DNA of 64,000 nucleotides, from assembly GCA_900618795.1 (NCBI GenBank), contig UYJD01000007.1, forward strand, positions 363,008 through 427,007, given 5' to 3'. The notes below the pieces were generated by a model that made no database searches, was not told the origin of the DNA, and was given only the letters and a program-made list of their open reading frames with translations. Origin of the DNA: Cyanodermella asteris (lineage: Eukaryota; Ascomycota; Lecanoromycetes; Ostropales; Stictidaceae). Below, piece by piece: positions 20,741 through 30,977 of the stretch; position 1 is the first letter of the stretch, and the number at the start of each line of letters is the position of its first letter. The translations under genes were made by a program, and so were the position numbers.

Positions 20741-21737
20741 GTTGGAAGCCACTGGTGGCAAGGAAGAGCTGGGGGCAGGTCTTTTAAAGAGCGTGTCAAG
20801 CTGGCTATAGCTGGCTGCTGAGCAGTGATGTTGGGGAAAGCAAGGAGCGTGAGGTGAAGTGAAGTTCAGACGAAAGCTGTTCTGAATTTGGCCGGCAGGC
20901 AACCCTGCCCGCTTAGCAAAAACAACTCACACCTCCACGTAGGCCCAGGAAACCAGGTGTCTGACAACAACAACGAGCTGTCGTCGCTTGTTCTTTCAAT
21001 GTCCAGATATGGGGTGGAAAGTCTCAAATTAGGTGTCGTTTCGCTTAGACCTGGTCGTACTGTACCTGGTCTGAACTCACTTCGCTTTCGCGTTGCAGCG
21101 CAGCGACATAGGCGGGCTATATACTCATGCGGCTTGCACGGACACCACACCTCATGCAAATGAGGGCTCGGACAGTCTGAGACATGTTCCGAGTACTCTT
21201 TCACCAAAGGTCGGAGTGTGTGCTGTAGTATGCCTCGCTGCAAGTGGTTGGATATGAGGTACTGAAAGCGCTTGTTGGTCCGGGAGCGGCCGCATCAGCC
21301 GCAGCGGAAGCGGCTGTGCAGCCTTCCTTGACACCAGCATCTGCTTCAAGCCTGCCAATCAGTTGGCCGTGGCATCTTCTGTTGGCGAGGCTTCGCGCAA
21401 GTCAAGGCGGGTAGTCGGAAGTCGTGGCGCATGTACAGCTGAGAATACCTTAAGGCCTACTTTGGTAGTGACATGAATAGTGATAGAGAGTTTTGTTTCG
21501 TGCAAAACGCCAGCCTTATGTCCTATAGGTACCTACGATAGTGTTTACCGCAGTGGATTAGGAGATACTAGCGCGAGTGGCTGTGGCGGTGCTTGCACAA
21601 TTACCTTGAATTGCCCAACTTGAAGTGGAGCAAAAGGGTGTCAGGTTGTCTACTTCGTCACCTGTCGAATCAATCGTCGCACCAGGGGCTGGCCAGGACG
21701 TGGCACACGAGGGCCTCCAATTTCTCTATCATGAGAT
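20741..21737. other. Intergenic, no gene seen
   Basis: This lies between two minus-strand genes. Short frames on both strands lack conserved domains. No tRNA or repeat was recognised apart from a lone ATAGGTACCTAC. Confidence 0.55.
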
Positions 21738-22493
21738 TCATTTCGCGACTGCAAACAGAAAGCCATCATACACACCCTCCGAAAGAGTCCGAATGACAGT
21801 GGCCTCCACTCTGTCCCAGTCTCCAGCAAACTCTGCAAGCCTGCGAATGCCCTGGATCCATCGATCCGATTCCACCTTCTCCGGGTCAACGACCAGACCA
21901 TATCTGACCATATTATCCACAACGACAATGCCTCCTGGGCCAACAGCCTCGACACCCATTTTGAAGTACTCCAGCCCCGCGTCCTTATTGGCATCGATGA
22001 ACGCCAGACCAGGACGCGTCCGCAGACCTTGCTCAATCTCAACCCCAATCTCCTTCAGCGTCGTCATCGCATCACCGACGACGATCACCACCTGATCGCC
22101 TACGCCAGCTGTATTTACGTTCTCTCGTGCCACAGCTGCGCGCTCCGGGTCGATCTCCAGAGAGGTGACGGTACAGCCTGCGCCTGCGGCGAACCAGATG
22201 GCGGAATAGCCTCCAAGCATGCCGATCTCGAGAACGTGCCGGACTTTCTGCAGCTTGCATTGGAGCATCAGCAGCTTTCCAGTTGCGGGTGAGACGGCGA
22301 CTCCGGGAAGGCCTCTGGCCATGCTGTTGTCCAGTGCATTTTGGAGAGATGCTCGGAGTTTCGGATCCTGTACGGCGAAGTTGGTATCGAAGTATTGGTC
22401 GACTTCGAATGCGGCTTTGATTTGGGTCTCGAGCGGCTGGGCGATCTCAAGATGGCCGTGTGGACTGGCTTTGGTGTTGTTGTCTTGCGCCAT
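21738..22493 (-). CDS. Cation-dependent O-methyltransferase (CCoAOMT-like)
   Basis: A class I SAM-dependent methyltransferase of the caffeoyl-CoA/catechol type, which methylates catechol-like hydroxyls with a divalent metal. It is 251 residues and intronless, normal for the family (220-260). The SAM-binding motif I is VLEIGMLGGYSAIWFA. The acidic residue after beta-2 is in SLEIDPERAAVARENV. Metal and catalytic residues are in LAFIDANKDAGLEYF and GGIVVVDNM. The C-terminal GVYDGFLFAVAK matches the DGxxxAxK end of this family. The first ATG is 22493; the frame extends only to a GTG upstream. The natural substrate is unknown. Confidence 0.92.
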   Translation of the reverse strand: MAQDNNTKASPHGHLEIAQPLETQIKAAFEVDQYFDTNFAVQDPKLRASLQNALDNSMARGLPGVAVSPATGKLLMLQCKLQKVRHVLEIGMLGGYSAIWFAAGAGCTVTSLEIDPERAAVARENVNTAGVGDQVVIVVGDAMTTLKEIGVEIEQGLRTRPGLAFIDANKDAGLEYFKMGVEAVGPGGIVVVDNMVRYGLVVDPEKVESDRWIQGIRRLAEFAGDWDRVEATVIRTLSEGVYDGFLFAVAK

Positions 22494-23036
22494 CCTCACA
22501 GTGTCGTCGTTGGGGATGATAGATCACCCCGAATCGAACAAGCCTACGAGCGGTGTAAAACAGAAAAATTTCCAAGAGACGGCCTGAGAAATGGCAACTC
22601 AGGTGTCATGCTCGTCACTCTGGTGAAGCTGATAAGGATGGCACACGTGCTTGTAACACAGTGATCGACGCGAGAAAGTCGAAAGAAGCATCAGGCGGCG
22701 CATGTACAGGCATGATGCTGGTGACCGGATTGAGACGGGCCTATGTGCTCATGGTGACATTTCGTCGAGACCCGAACCCTTGGTCGGAAATTGACGTCGA
22801 GCGTGCAAAGCGATTCTGAGCCTACGAAGACCATGTTGGCGTTCAGTTGCAAAGTTCGCTCAGTGTTGGTTTCCTCAGAGGATACTGGTGTCACAACATA
22901 GCCGACATGCAGCTCGGAAGCTTCACGATATCCCCACCTTGCACAGACATGGTACTCCAACACCGTCAAGTGTGACCGGAACAATCTTCAGCGAAAGATA
23001 ACCAAGCGGTGAGAGCACGTTGGTCGACCTGCTGGT
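22494..23036. other. Intergenic, no gene seen
   Basis: This holds the promoter of the O-methyltransferase (minus strand) and the 3' region of the kinase-like gene (minus strand). No supported feature. Confidence 0.55.
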
Positions 23037-24395
23037 TCAAGACCCTCCGTCAATTATTTCACCAGTCGAGAGTACTCGAACTCCTTTGTCCAGCAGTCGC
23101 TGCGGTGGACGTTCCCAGTCTAAGCCTTTGTCACCTCTGGCCCGCACATCCACCCGCCTCTCGCTCCACCCATCCGTGGTAAACTCGTGCGACTGGCCAT
23201 GCGCATCTTTCAGGGCTGTGGTATTTGATGGTGGGATAGGCCTTGAAGGCCAGTCGATAGGCTCTGGAAAATCGCGAAAACAGATGCCATCAAGGTCCCC
23301 AGCCCTTCGCCTTTGCCATTGCTTCAAGATGAGCTGGTACGACGCAACAGGATGATCTAGCTTCGTCTCAGGGTGCTTCACCCATTCCACGTTCAGACCG
23401 TCGACGTTCTGATCTTCGTGAGGCATGCTCCGGAGGCTGTTGTCTTGTGTGATGATCTCATACATGGTGAATGTGAGACCCTTGACATCGTTGCGTTCTC
23501 TGCAATAACTCTCACCTTGTCCAGGTGGGATATTCAAGTTGATTCGGGCTGCACAGTTGAAATCGAACAGCATGACGAAATCCGTCGGGTCGTTGACAAG
23601 GAGATTCCGTGGGGCGATGTCTTGGTGTGCAATGCCATGTTTGAGGTTCAAGACGTCTACGGTCTGTATGAGCTGCCGTAACCAATCCAGTTTGAAGATA
23701 CGCGACTTGTTCTCCTCTAGATTGCCGCCAGGCACGTAGCGATTGGTGAATCCAACAACGCGGCCCTCGAGCTCATCGATGACGAGCCGGTCAAACGCAA
23801 CAATATTTGGATGATGGGGCAGACGCATCCACAGGTTCATCTCCTTCCAGGAAGCATGAGCGTACTGCCACAAGAAATAGTACTTAAACACGAACTGCGA
23901 ACCGGTAAGCTTCTGTCCCTGAAAAGCTCGGCCGCGGCTAGTATCCGCGCTCTACCTTTTCAGTAGATGACCCTACGCGCGGAAAGTTTGTGACGAGGTC
24001 AACATCCGGACCAAGCCTCTCGAGTTCCTCCACTTTGTCCCGGCGTACAGTTCGGATTCCTTTGGGGACAGAGGTTTCGTGAAGGAAGGGATAATGGACG
24101 TAGTAGGTAGGATCGTCTTTTGGTTCGCTATGCATTGAAATGATCTCGCCTGTGTCTGATAAGTAGACTCTGTAAATGCTAGGAGACAGTTGGTTGCTAT
24201 AGCGGCTGAAGTGATCGATGGCGATGCTTTCGTCGTCCTGCTCCCCGTCCATAGTCACAGAGACCACCCGCCGCTGATCCCAGTCGGTGATGTGCCAGGT
24301 ACTTGATCCACCGACAAGGATGTCGCCACTCAATGAGAAGTACTTCTCGTCGACCAAGCGGAACAGATCAATAGAGACAGATGGGAAGGAAACAT
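23037..24395 (-). CDS. Protein kinase-like protein, 5' end unresolved
   Basis: Resembles a conserved fungal family of kinase-like proteins of unknown role. Visible exons on the minus strand are 24395-23977 and 23918-23037. The first codes for FRLVDEKYFSLSGDILVGG and a variable region. The second codes for QFVFKYYFLWQYAHASWKE and then a kinase C-lobe. The catalytic-loop motif is HGIAHQDIAPRNLLV, with Asp and Asn in place. The metal-binding DFG is DFN. ATP-binding Gly-loop and Lys motifs are not obvious, so activity is doubtful. The intron border is ambiguous: a 58-nt intron (23976-23919) or a 37-nt one with the same acceptor both keep the frame. Upstream of 24395 the frame hits a stop, so a short first exon must lie further up; a TATAAAA on the minus strand at 24509-24503 is a plausible promoter. 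Confidence 0.75.
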
Positions 24396-24502
24396 CTCAG
24401 CAAGGAAGAACCGACCGCTAGAGCCCCAACTTTGCATCGATGAGATTTTGTGGCTTCAGATCTACCACAGTCGACGAGCAGATGACAGCGGCGTCCAGTG
24501 GA

Positions 24503-24509
24503 TTTTATA
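24503..24509 (-). promoter_or_regulatory. TATA box candidate of the kinase-like gene
   Basis: The minus strand reads TATAAAA, about 110 bases upstream of the first clearly coding codon of the kinase-like gene. Spacing is plausible for a TATA element with a short leader and first exon, but no transcript data support it. Confidence 0.4.
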
Positions 24510-25069
24510 CAGTGTTCTGACCTCCACGGTCGGGCGAACAGCAGCCCGCGATGGATCAAGCAGGTTGCGACGCCGGGTAAAAAGCGAATGAAGCGGCCTC
24601 CGAGACCCTCTGACCCTCTTCCGGCCCTGGAGGAACGCGGCGAATGAGAAGAAATTGGAGAAATAACCCGCCGTAAGCGATCGTCGTGCACAGCGTGCTG
24701 CTCTCGTTGGACCAGGAATCATTCCGTAGCAGCTGAGCTAAGTGAGACGGCGCAAACAGGCCGACATGCTGCTGTCGTGTTTCTTGCTGCAGCATTTTGC
24801 CGCAGTCGTCATCTAGAATCTCCACTGCTGGTGTTTTGCCTGCCATCGAGCCTACCAACTTCACTGCCAGCAGGAGCGCCGCCTTGCAGAAGCCTATCTC
24901 CAAGCGCATGCGCTATATTACTGACACAGCTGATACCATCCATGCGATAGCATCGGTAGGCTTTCTTCACATGCCATCTTCGCGAGCAGCGCTCTGTTTG
25001 GCAGAGTCGGAGCTTTGCGGAACCAGCCTGACGGCTGCAGCAGCTACTCAGACTAGCTAGACGCCCACC
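24510..25069. other. Divergent promoter region, no gene seen
   Basis: This lies between the minus-strand kinase-like gene and the plus-strand histidine-phosphatase gene. The missing first exon of the kinase-like gene may lie at its left edge. No other feature. Confidence 0.5.
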
Positions 25070-27480
25070 ATGGCGCCTCCACCAGCTGTCGTTATTGTTG
25101 TTAGGTATGCAGATCTCGCCGTCTATCTTTGTGCCATATACTGACGGTCGATAGACACGGTGCCCGCCTTGATGCTGCTGACAAGCAGTGGCACCTTAAA
25201 AGTCCGACACCCTACGATCCCCCACTCACATACGGAGGTTGGACACAATGTCGAAATCTTGGACATCGCATCGCATCTCTGCTGCAGACTCGCGAGCACA
25301 TCTTCAATGCTGCAGCGGCTGCGAAAGAAGAGGAGGCCAATGGCGTGAACGGCTCCTCGTGGGGCAGGAAACCTCGAAGAAAGAAGCACAGGGTCATCAT
25401 TCATTCGTCACCTTTCGTACGGTGCGTCCAGACGGGAATTGCCATCAGCTCCGGTATCAGCCAGTATAATGGTCTCAATGGCGTGTCCAAATTTGAACGA
25501 GGACCGCCAGCTAGCCGATCGCGCGGAGAATCGTCTTTGGAGCGGCCTTCGCGCCCGCTGTCGACGATAAATGACGAAGACTCAAGCTACCCTTCACCTC
25601 GCATCCCTTCACCGTCGGGCTATAATACCAGGATCAGGCTTCGGTTGGATGCGTTCCTAGGGGAATGGTTGTCACCAGAATACTTCGAGTCCATTACGCC
25701 GCCGCCTGATTCGGTGCTCATGCTAGCAGGAGCCAAGGCTGAGCTGTTGCACAGAGGTGAACCCATCTCTGCCGAAGAACGCAACGGACGAGCACCATCA
25801 CGGAAAAACTCCACAGCAGGATTGTGGGGGAGTCCGGTAGCTACACCGACCGAAGCACCTGGAAATGACATTGCCGTCGAGGACGGCGTTGAACTCGACG
25901 GCCCGGCCAGACCCATGCCTAGGGATCGTGCTGCCAGTCACAGTGGCGACGATCGAGAGCCTCTTTCGCCACGACGGTCCATGCGAGGCTCGTTCAGTCG
26001 CAAAAGTGGCTATTATCCTCCGAACCCGCTATACGCTATATCGCCTCAAGACCCAATACCCCCCGGATACGTTGCTCACGCTCGCGACCACTGCGTTGAT
26101 GTTGATATACAATGGGATAGCATGCGTCCTCCACAGAACTGGGGAGATGGTGGAAAATATGGAGAAGAGTGGAGTGCCATGCACCGAAGGTTCAGACACG
26201 GCTTGGATGGTATGGTCAATTGGTATAGGCACCACGTTGAGTCTTCACATCAGCGGTACGGTCACTTGCGTACTCTACATCCTCCGACTTCGCACGAGGA
26301 AGAGGACGAAGACACGGATACAGTACTGATTCTGGTCTCCCACGGCGCGGGATGTAACGCCCTGATTGGCGCCTTGACAAACCAACCTGTGTTGCTCGAC
26401 ATCGGCATGGCGAGCTTGACCATGGCTGTTCGGAGAGAACGGCCGCTGTCCCCGCCTCCACCCATGAGTCCGTCAGGTAGACGTCCGTCCTCGAATCCTG
26501 AGGCACAGCTTGCGCAGGAGTACGAGGTGGCTCTGACTGCTTCGACGGACCACCTGAGGGGATCTTCCGCCTCTAGCCAGGCGTCGTCGCCAATTGATCC
26601 AACTCACCCTGCAAGTCTGAAGGCCCTCGCGCCTGGTTTGTTACAACGAAGCAATACTTTGCCTCTCCGACCGAACCAGAACCAGCCTCATCCAAGGCAC
26701 ATCAGTCCCGCACCAAGCAAGGTTAGAAGCACAAGTTTGAGCAAGGGCTCATTTGCGTCATCACCTCTCAATCCAAACTCGCCGAATGGCTCCCAGTCCG
26801 CTCCCAGAACATGGATGGACAGCCATCAGAAACCGCCATCACCTAGGAGATCACCTTTGATCGCGCCGATAGACACAAGTGCCAAAACCGGATTGTTTGG
26901 GCAGGACACTGCAAAGACAAACGGAGCAGGCGGTCTTTGGCAAGCTCAGTCTGCCAGTTCAGGTCCCGGGTTGTGGCAACGACCCGCAAGTATACCAAAA
27001 AGTGGGGAGGGTACTGCTGCTCTGGCTGCCGCTGCTTCTGCAGCGGCCAGACCTCTTGGAGTGGACAGCAAAGCGAAATTTGTGTCGCCAGGAACGCCGA
27101 CTGCCGACGACCATCGCATGGAACAGTGGATGGCCGATATAGCCCCTGAAGCCAAGTCCGCCTTCAAGAATGGCATCCGCAACGACTCCAAAACCGTCAC
27201 ATTCGCAGACTCGCCCCAGGCCGAGCAATACGACTCGGTGTCTCCTAGGACACGGACACCGGCTCAAACAGACGATGACGAAGATCACGAGCACCACATA
27301 GACGAGATGAGTCGCTGGCACGACGAAGTCAGAGCTGGCGAACACGCGCCGCGCATCTACAAGACCCCATCGGAGATCAGGCTATCCGAACTGGGCATGA
27401 AGAGACGATGGACCATGAATGATACTAGGAACAAAGAGAAGGAGAAGGAAGGAGACTGGAGGATGGAAGCGTGGATGTGA
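25070..27480 (+). CDS. Histidine phosphatase (phosphoglycerate mutase-like) large protein
   Basis: Belongs to the branch-2-free histidine phosphatase superfamily seen in large fungal proteins; substrate unknown. Exons are 25070-25104 and 25155-27480 (50-nt intron), giving 786 residues. The intron splits the Arg codon of the catalytic RHG motif: VVIVVRHGARLD places the phospho-acceptor His at residue 13. The second active-site His is H408 in ILVSHGAGCNAL. Conserved spacers include LTYGGWTQCRNLGHRIA, the VRCVQTGIAIS region and RLRLDAFLGEWL. Between and after these blocks are long Ser/Pro/Arg-rich disordered stretches, and the last 330 residues are mostly disordered with many SP sites, suggesting phospho-regulation. 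Typical phosphoglycerate mutases are about 250 residues, so most of the length is regulatory. The ATG at 25070 gives the exact family N-terminus. Confidence 0.88.
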
Positions 27481-28653
27481 AGAACTCTCACCTTTATCAA
27501 GGCTACGACTTGGATGATATTGGCTCTCCGGCTGGATGGCACTTATAGAGCGAGGCGATCGGGCGTTGATGGGTAGACAAAATGCAAATGACTCCACGGT
27601 ACTTTATGAAAATCTTGCTGCCCTCGTTGGGTATTGAGTGGTAGCTCAGACGGGAAGATTATCTTATACGCAATGTCTCGAAATTTGCTCCTAATTCTGA
27701 TAGCATTGATGATTCGCCTCATCGTGATAGTCGTCTTGCTAGTGAGTATCCGAGCCATTATGCTTCCTGCCCACGTGCTGGGACAGGGAGAGTGTTTGGA
27801 ATCTTCCAAGATGCTTGGCCGAATAAAGTCGCGCGGTTGGATAAATACGTGGTCCGTGCGGGCGCTAGAAATGGGGCTGAAGCTCAAACGAAACCAACTT
27901 CATCTGTTGGTTCCTCCTTCATGCAACAAACCTGGTCGCATCTTCAGCTGCTTCTCCAGCCACACCCTTATTGCACCATTGGAGCAGACATGACTACAGA
28001 GATTCAGGAATGAGAGGAGGACTTGTCGATTTGAGCAGGCATCGCGATACCTGACAGTGTTTGAAATGGACGAAGATGGCACTACACCGCCTGAGTATAG
28101 GCGAATAGACGCCGTTTGTTTCACCATGTCCTAATTTGACTGTTGCTCAGTTGACTGATCAGACTGTGCCGCGTTGCCACGCTTGGTGGCATAGCTCCAA
28201 TTGGCAGGCATCGCGCCCAATCTGCCTAGCGACTTGTAACCTACTTGGCGGCCAGACTCCTCAGCCCTGCTTCGCAGCTTCCGTCTGGTATCTTCGTTCT
28301 ATTTCAGACTTCCAGCCCTGCCATCAGTTGGAAACATGCGCCTCCAATGCTCGCTCCTTCTCCGATTTGCTTGGTTGAGTCGGACCCAATGAATCCATAT
28401 GTGACGTTGCATTGAATGCAGTCTAAGCTCCAGCTGAGTGAATGAACTAGCTATCCTGCCCGACCCTCCGCAGGTTGATATTTGGCTTGTTATTTGAGCC
28501 GTTCGCCAGACTGCTTTTTCGCACGTTCTGATTCTGCATCTTCACTTCATTTGTCCTTACTGTACTTGGCATCGTCTTTTTGCAGCCTCTTAAGGCGGCT
28601 AAACATTAATTAGCGGCATCCTTCGTTCGCTTGTCGAGTGTATCACAGCCATC
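27481..28653. other. Intergenic, no gene seen
   Basis: A gap of 1.17 kb before the S28 peptidase. Scattered frames under 120 codons have no domains. The right end has pyrimidine-rich stretches typical of fungal promoters. Confidence 0.55.
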
Positions 28654-30405
28654 ATGTTTCTCGCCCGCTCATTGAATCTGGTTGGAGCTTTCACACTCTT
28701 CGTCGCCCCAACACTCGCGGGGTTGACATCATCAGATCCTGTCCTCAGCTACCCAAAACTCAGCAGTAACTGGTTTGAGTTGCCTGTCGATCACTTCACG
28801 GAGGCGGACACGCACATTTTCCAACCGATACTGGTGAGCCATGTCCCTCAGTCTTATGATTGGAAGGGCATGTTGTTGACCAGGAATTTCCCCAGGTACA
28901 ATGATACTTACTACAAGCCCGGCGGTCCGGTTTTCTTTTACGATGCCGGCGAGCAAGGTGTGACCGACGAGAACGCTGCCTTTGAGATTGCGACAGATGG
29001 ATTTCCGGTGATCGAACTTGCAAAGCAGTTCCACGGCCTGGCAATTGATTGGGAGCACCGCTTCTTTGGGGAGTCGCAGCCGTTTGTCCTCGACAGCGAG
29101 ACTCTCAAGCAGCCTTACGGGAATGCCGATAATGCGTACAAGTACCATACCATCGAACAGGCGTTGGAGGATGTCAAGTACTTTGCCAACAATGTCAACA
29201 TTTGGGGCATCAAAGATGGCAGTCTCCACCCTTCCAGAACCCCTTGGATCTTCATCGGCGGTTCCTACCCGGGCGACAGAGCTGCATGGGCACGTATTCG
29301 AGACCTAGATACTTGGTACGCAGCATGGGCGAGCTCGGCCCCCGTTAACCCGCACGTGGACGGCTCCGCTTACTATAACAACATCGCTCGTTCAATTCCC
29401 AACAACTGCTCTGCCGACATAGCAGCCGTCACGGAGTACATTGACAACGCTCTCGGCGGTACTGATGCTAAACTCAAATCCAGTGTCCAGGACAGACTCT
29501 ACACCGCCATGATCCGCTCGAGCTCAGGCCAAAACAACACAATCGACTACTCCCAAGCCGCCTCGACGAACAACACAATGTACGCCACCATGTTGATCGC
29601 CATCCGCGGCGACTTCCAAAACAGAGGTCCCGCAAAATCAAACAGAGGCGCCCTGCAAGCCTTCTGCGACGGCATGGAAACCTGGGACCCCGCCGACAAC
29701 CCCGACGACCCTTTCCTGACCACCATCTACTCCAACTCGGCCGACGCCAAACCGACAGACGACGGTGTCGCCAAAACCCACGGCGCCGACGAAGCCCTTA
29801 ACGCCTTCTTATATTCATATGCGACGATGTTTGCGGGTGAATTCTCCGACATTGACCCTGCAAAGCCGTATCCCGTCGATTACCCGTCGTGGACCTGGCT
29901 CGTGGCGAACGAATTCGGTGTCTTCCAGGCCGCCAGCGACAACTACTTCAAAACTCAAACTGCCGGATCCAAGCGCTTCCTCTCTAAATTCTGGGACCAG
30001 ACAGCCTTCCACACCAAAGACGTCGTCGATATCTTCACCGACGTGAGCGTCCCCGACGAACCCAAAATCGAAGTCGTGGACAAATACGGTGGCTGGCACA
30101 TGAATCCCAGCCACGTCATGTTCACGGTCGGTGAACACGATCCGTGGACCAGCTTTTCGGTTGCAAGCAAGGAGGATAAGTTGGGCGCCCCTGGACGGAA
30201 CGGGACGACGGAGGTCCCTGCTTGCGGGAAGGCACCGGCGGATGATGAGTTCTTTGGGGTGGTGTATCCCGGGGCGGTCCACTGTAGTGATTTGAGGCAG
30301 GTCGGGACGAGTGCGACCAAGGGGAAGGGCGAGACGGAGTATTCGTTGGAGTTATTTGGTAATGCATTGAAGACTTGGTTGGCTTGTTACAAGCCGGCTA
30401 GTTGA
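28654..30405 (+). CDS. Secreted serine carboxypeptidase-like peptidase, family S28
   Basis: A prolyl-specific exopeptidase of the lysosomal Pro-X carboxypeptidase / DPP-II family, expected to act outside the cell at acid pH. The 583-residue frame is intronless. The N-terminus is a signal peptide ending near APTLAG. The fold signature FELPVDHF lies near residue 40. Oxyanion and substrate elements are GGPVFFYDAGEQG and IDWEHRFFGESQPF. The catalytic triad reads S204 in IGGSYPG, D496 in VGEHDPWTS and H543 in GAVHCSDL. Sequons such as NDT, NCS and NNT suggest heavy glycosylation. Length matches fungal S28 enzymes (about 550-590). With the sedolisin at 0.7 kb this is the second secreted acid-type peptidase of the window, but the two are far apart. 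Confidence 0.94.
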   Translation: MFLARSLNLVGAFTLFVAPTLAGLTSSDPVLSYPKLSSNWFELPVDHFTEADTHIFQPILVSHVPQSYDWKGMLLTRNFPRYNDTYYKPGGPVFFYDAGEQGVTDENAAFEIATDGFPVIELAKQFHGLAIDWEHRFFGESQPFVLDSETLKQPYGNADNAYKYHTIEQALEDVKYFANNVNIWGIKDGSLHPSRTPWIFIGGSYPGDRAAWARIRDLDTWYAAWASSAPVNPHVDGSAYYNNIARSIPNNCSADIAAVTEYIDNALGGTDAKLKSSVQDRLYTAMIRSSSGQNNTIDYSQAASTNNTMYATMLIAIRGDFQNRGPAKSNRGALQAFCDGMETWDPADNPDDPFLTTIYSNSADAKPTDDGVAKTHGADEALNAFLYSYATMFAGEFSDIDPAKPYPVDYPSWTWLVANEFGVFQAASDNYFKTQTAGSKRFLSKFWDQTAFHTKDVVDIFTDVSVPDEPKIEVVDKYGGWHMNPSHVMFTVGEHDPWTSFSVASKEDKLGAPGRNGTTEVPACGKAPADDEFFGVVYPGAVHCSDLRQVGTSATKGKGETEYSLELFGNALKTWLACYKPAS

Positions 30406-30977
30406 GGGCAGAAGGACAGGCTGGATTGAATTTCGTTTCTGTTAGCGATATTGATGACATTTTGTGATACAATGCATCCATGCAAGAGAAGACAAGTCTT
30501 CAGTTCGAAGTCGCAAACCCGCGAGACAGCCGAGCAGACGAGGGTGCGTTGGACTGATTCTGGTACAGTCAGTGACCGTGATGACGATTTGATGCATTGC
30601 AGCCCCATCGGACGCTGTTCAAGGTCGAATTTGAGCCGCGGTTCATTGAACGTTGATAATGCATTCTGCAACCGTAAAGTCTCCGAGGCTTGAGTCACCT
30701 CATCTTCCCACTGGCTTTCGTTGAGTCAAATGGGCTCTGTGCCCAAATCCTTGACAGAGTACCTACTTGAGAACGATCATTGTCCTCATCGACGGTCGCC
30801 CACATGCAAGACAACAAGCTACGAATCGTACGAGAGAGTTGGGTATTTGCATCCTTGCAGCTTCCTGAAAATATAAGAGATACTGACCTCTGAAGCGGTT
30901 CTAATCGTTGTCCGGATAGCTCATCGAGCACTCGACATTAATATTTTAAGACGAAGGCATCGGAAGGTCAAGATGCA
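30406..30977. other. Convergent intergenic region
   Basis: This separates the 3' ends of the S28 peptidase and COG3. No gene, RNA or repeat was recognised. Confidence 0.6.

Noticed and set aside
2969-22493. A possible secondary-metabolite cluster (MBL hydrolase, AKT2-like hydrolase, FAD enzyme, O-methyltransferase)
   Set aside because: The genes are spread over 19 kb among unrelated genes, and no PKS, NRPS, terpene synthase or cluster regulator is present.
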